Assembly: GCA_016207445.1 (NCBI GenBank) | Contig: JACQPS010000285.1 | Coordinates: 1-6,393, forward strand | Length of the DNA: 6,393 bases | Direction: 5' to 3' | Source: Gemmatimonadota bacterium | GTDB lineage: Bacteria > Gemmatimonadota > Gemmatimonadetes > Longimicrobiales > RSA9 | Part shown: in pieces, positions 6,016 through 6,393 of the stretch | Position numbering within the stretch: position 1 is the stretch's first letter | Layout: each line of letters begins with the position of its first letter | Position numbers and translations under genes: made by a program | Notes under the pieces: generated by a model | Databases searched by the model: none | Told to the model about the DNA's origin: nothing | The model's input: only the letters and a program-made list of their open reading frames with translations

Positions 6016-6393
6016 TATCGCTTCCTCCAGCGCATTCCACCCGAGCAACGCGCACTTGATGCGCACCGGATACTTGCTCACGCCGGCCAGCACACGCAGC
6101 TCCCCGAGCTGCTTGTCTCGCGCCGCATCCCCGTCTCCGTGCATCATCGCCGTGAAGCGGTCGGCGAGCTGTTTTGCCTCCTCGACCATCTTCCCCTTCA
6201 GCACCTGCGTCATCATGGAGATGGACGCCTGCGAGATCGAGCAACCCTGCCCGTCGAAGCGGGCGTCCGCGATGCGGCCGTGGGCGAGGCGAAGGCGGAG
6301 CACGACGTCGTCGCCGCAGGCAGGATTGTTCATGTGCACACGCGCGGTGGCGTCCGGCAGCTCGCCCTTGTTGCGGGGCCTCTTGTAGTGGTC
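5932..6393 (-). CDS. sufU: Fe-S cluster assembly scaffold / sulfur acceptor SufU, 5' partial
   Basis: The frame runs off the right edge, so about 15 N-terminal residues are missing; 153 are visible, beginning DHYKRPRNKG. SufU is a cytosolic zinc protein that accepts sulfur from the cysteine desulfurase SufS for Fe-S cluster assembly. The family residues are all present: Cys26 and Asp28 in NNPACGDD, Cys51 in GQGCSISQAS and Cys114 in RIKCALLGW (visible-part numbering). They correspond to Cys41, Asp43, Cys66 and Cys128 of B. subtilis SufU. The long segment between the second and third Cys, ending GVSKYPVRIKC, separates SufU from IscU. The normal family end is near NALEEAIK. Here the frame continues through the downstream heptamer repeat for 27 more codons and stops at a TGA formed inside the repeat's left arm (5932-5934). 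sufS would be expected upstream, to the right of the window, which cannot be checked here. Confidence 0.9.
   Translation of the reverse strand, partial: DHYKRPRNKGELPDATARVHMNNPACGDDVVLRLRLAHGRIADARFDGQGCSISQASISMMTQVLKGKMVEEAKQLADRFTAMMHGDGDAARDKQLGELRVLAGVSKYPVRIKCALLGWNALEEAIKQGSGTRDQGSADAQAMLDPRSEVSDP

Overview
The window is very GC-rich, with strongly G/C-biased third codon positions. It encodes ordinary housekeeping and accessory proteins of a free-living bacterium. A FadI-type thiolase, a DASS anion transporter, a SufU-type Fe-S scaffold, an Eis-like acetyltransferase and heptamer repeat arrays together would fit a soil or sediment lineage such as Gemmatimonadota, or another GC-rich environmental phylum. 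That placement is inference: no marker gene is present to settle it.

Layout, left to right: (1) the 3' part of a GHL10-like glycoside-hydrolase-type TIM-barrel protein (+, 5' end outside the window); (2) a DASS/SLC13 sodium:anion symporter (-), overlapping gene 1 tail to tail by 31 bp; (3) a hotdog acyl-CoA thioesterase (+), divergent from gene 2 across 47 bp; (4) a FadI-type acetyl-CoA acyltransferase (-), convergent with gene 3 across 22 bp; (5) an Eis-like GNAT acetyltransferase (+), divergent from gene 4 across 132 bp; (6) the 3' part of sufU (-), convergent with gene 5, 5' end outside the window. All six genes alternate strands, so no two can share an operon here. The thioesterase and thiolase both act on acyl-CoAs, but they are convergent and separately transcribed. 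No dedicated system or gene cluster is evident.

The non-coding space holds the least ordinary content. The Eis-like gene is bracketed by two separate arrays of degenerate 7-bp tandem repeats, each folded into a long imperfect inverted repeat. The upstream one (4534-4670, unit CAGTTGA) fills most of the divergent thiolase/acetyltransferase intergenic region. It contains the GTG start region of the thiolase and ends 3 bp before the ATG of the acetyltransferase. The downstream one (5902-6015, unit CAGGGGT) lies at the convergent acetyltransferase/sufU junction and encodes the last 27 codons of sufU. Both families use a heptamer beginning CAG, in the same head-to-head arrangement around a short unique spacer. 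No tRNA, rRNA, CRISPR array, insertion sequence or phage gene was seen.
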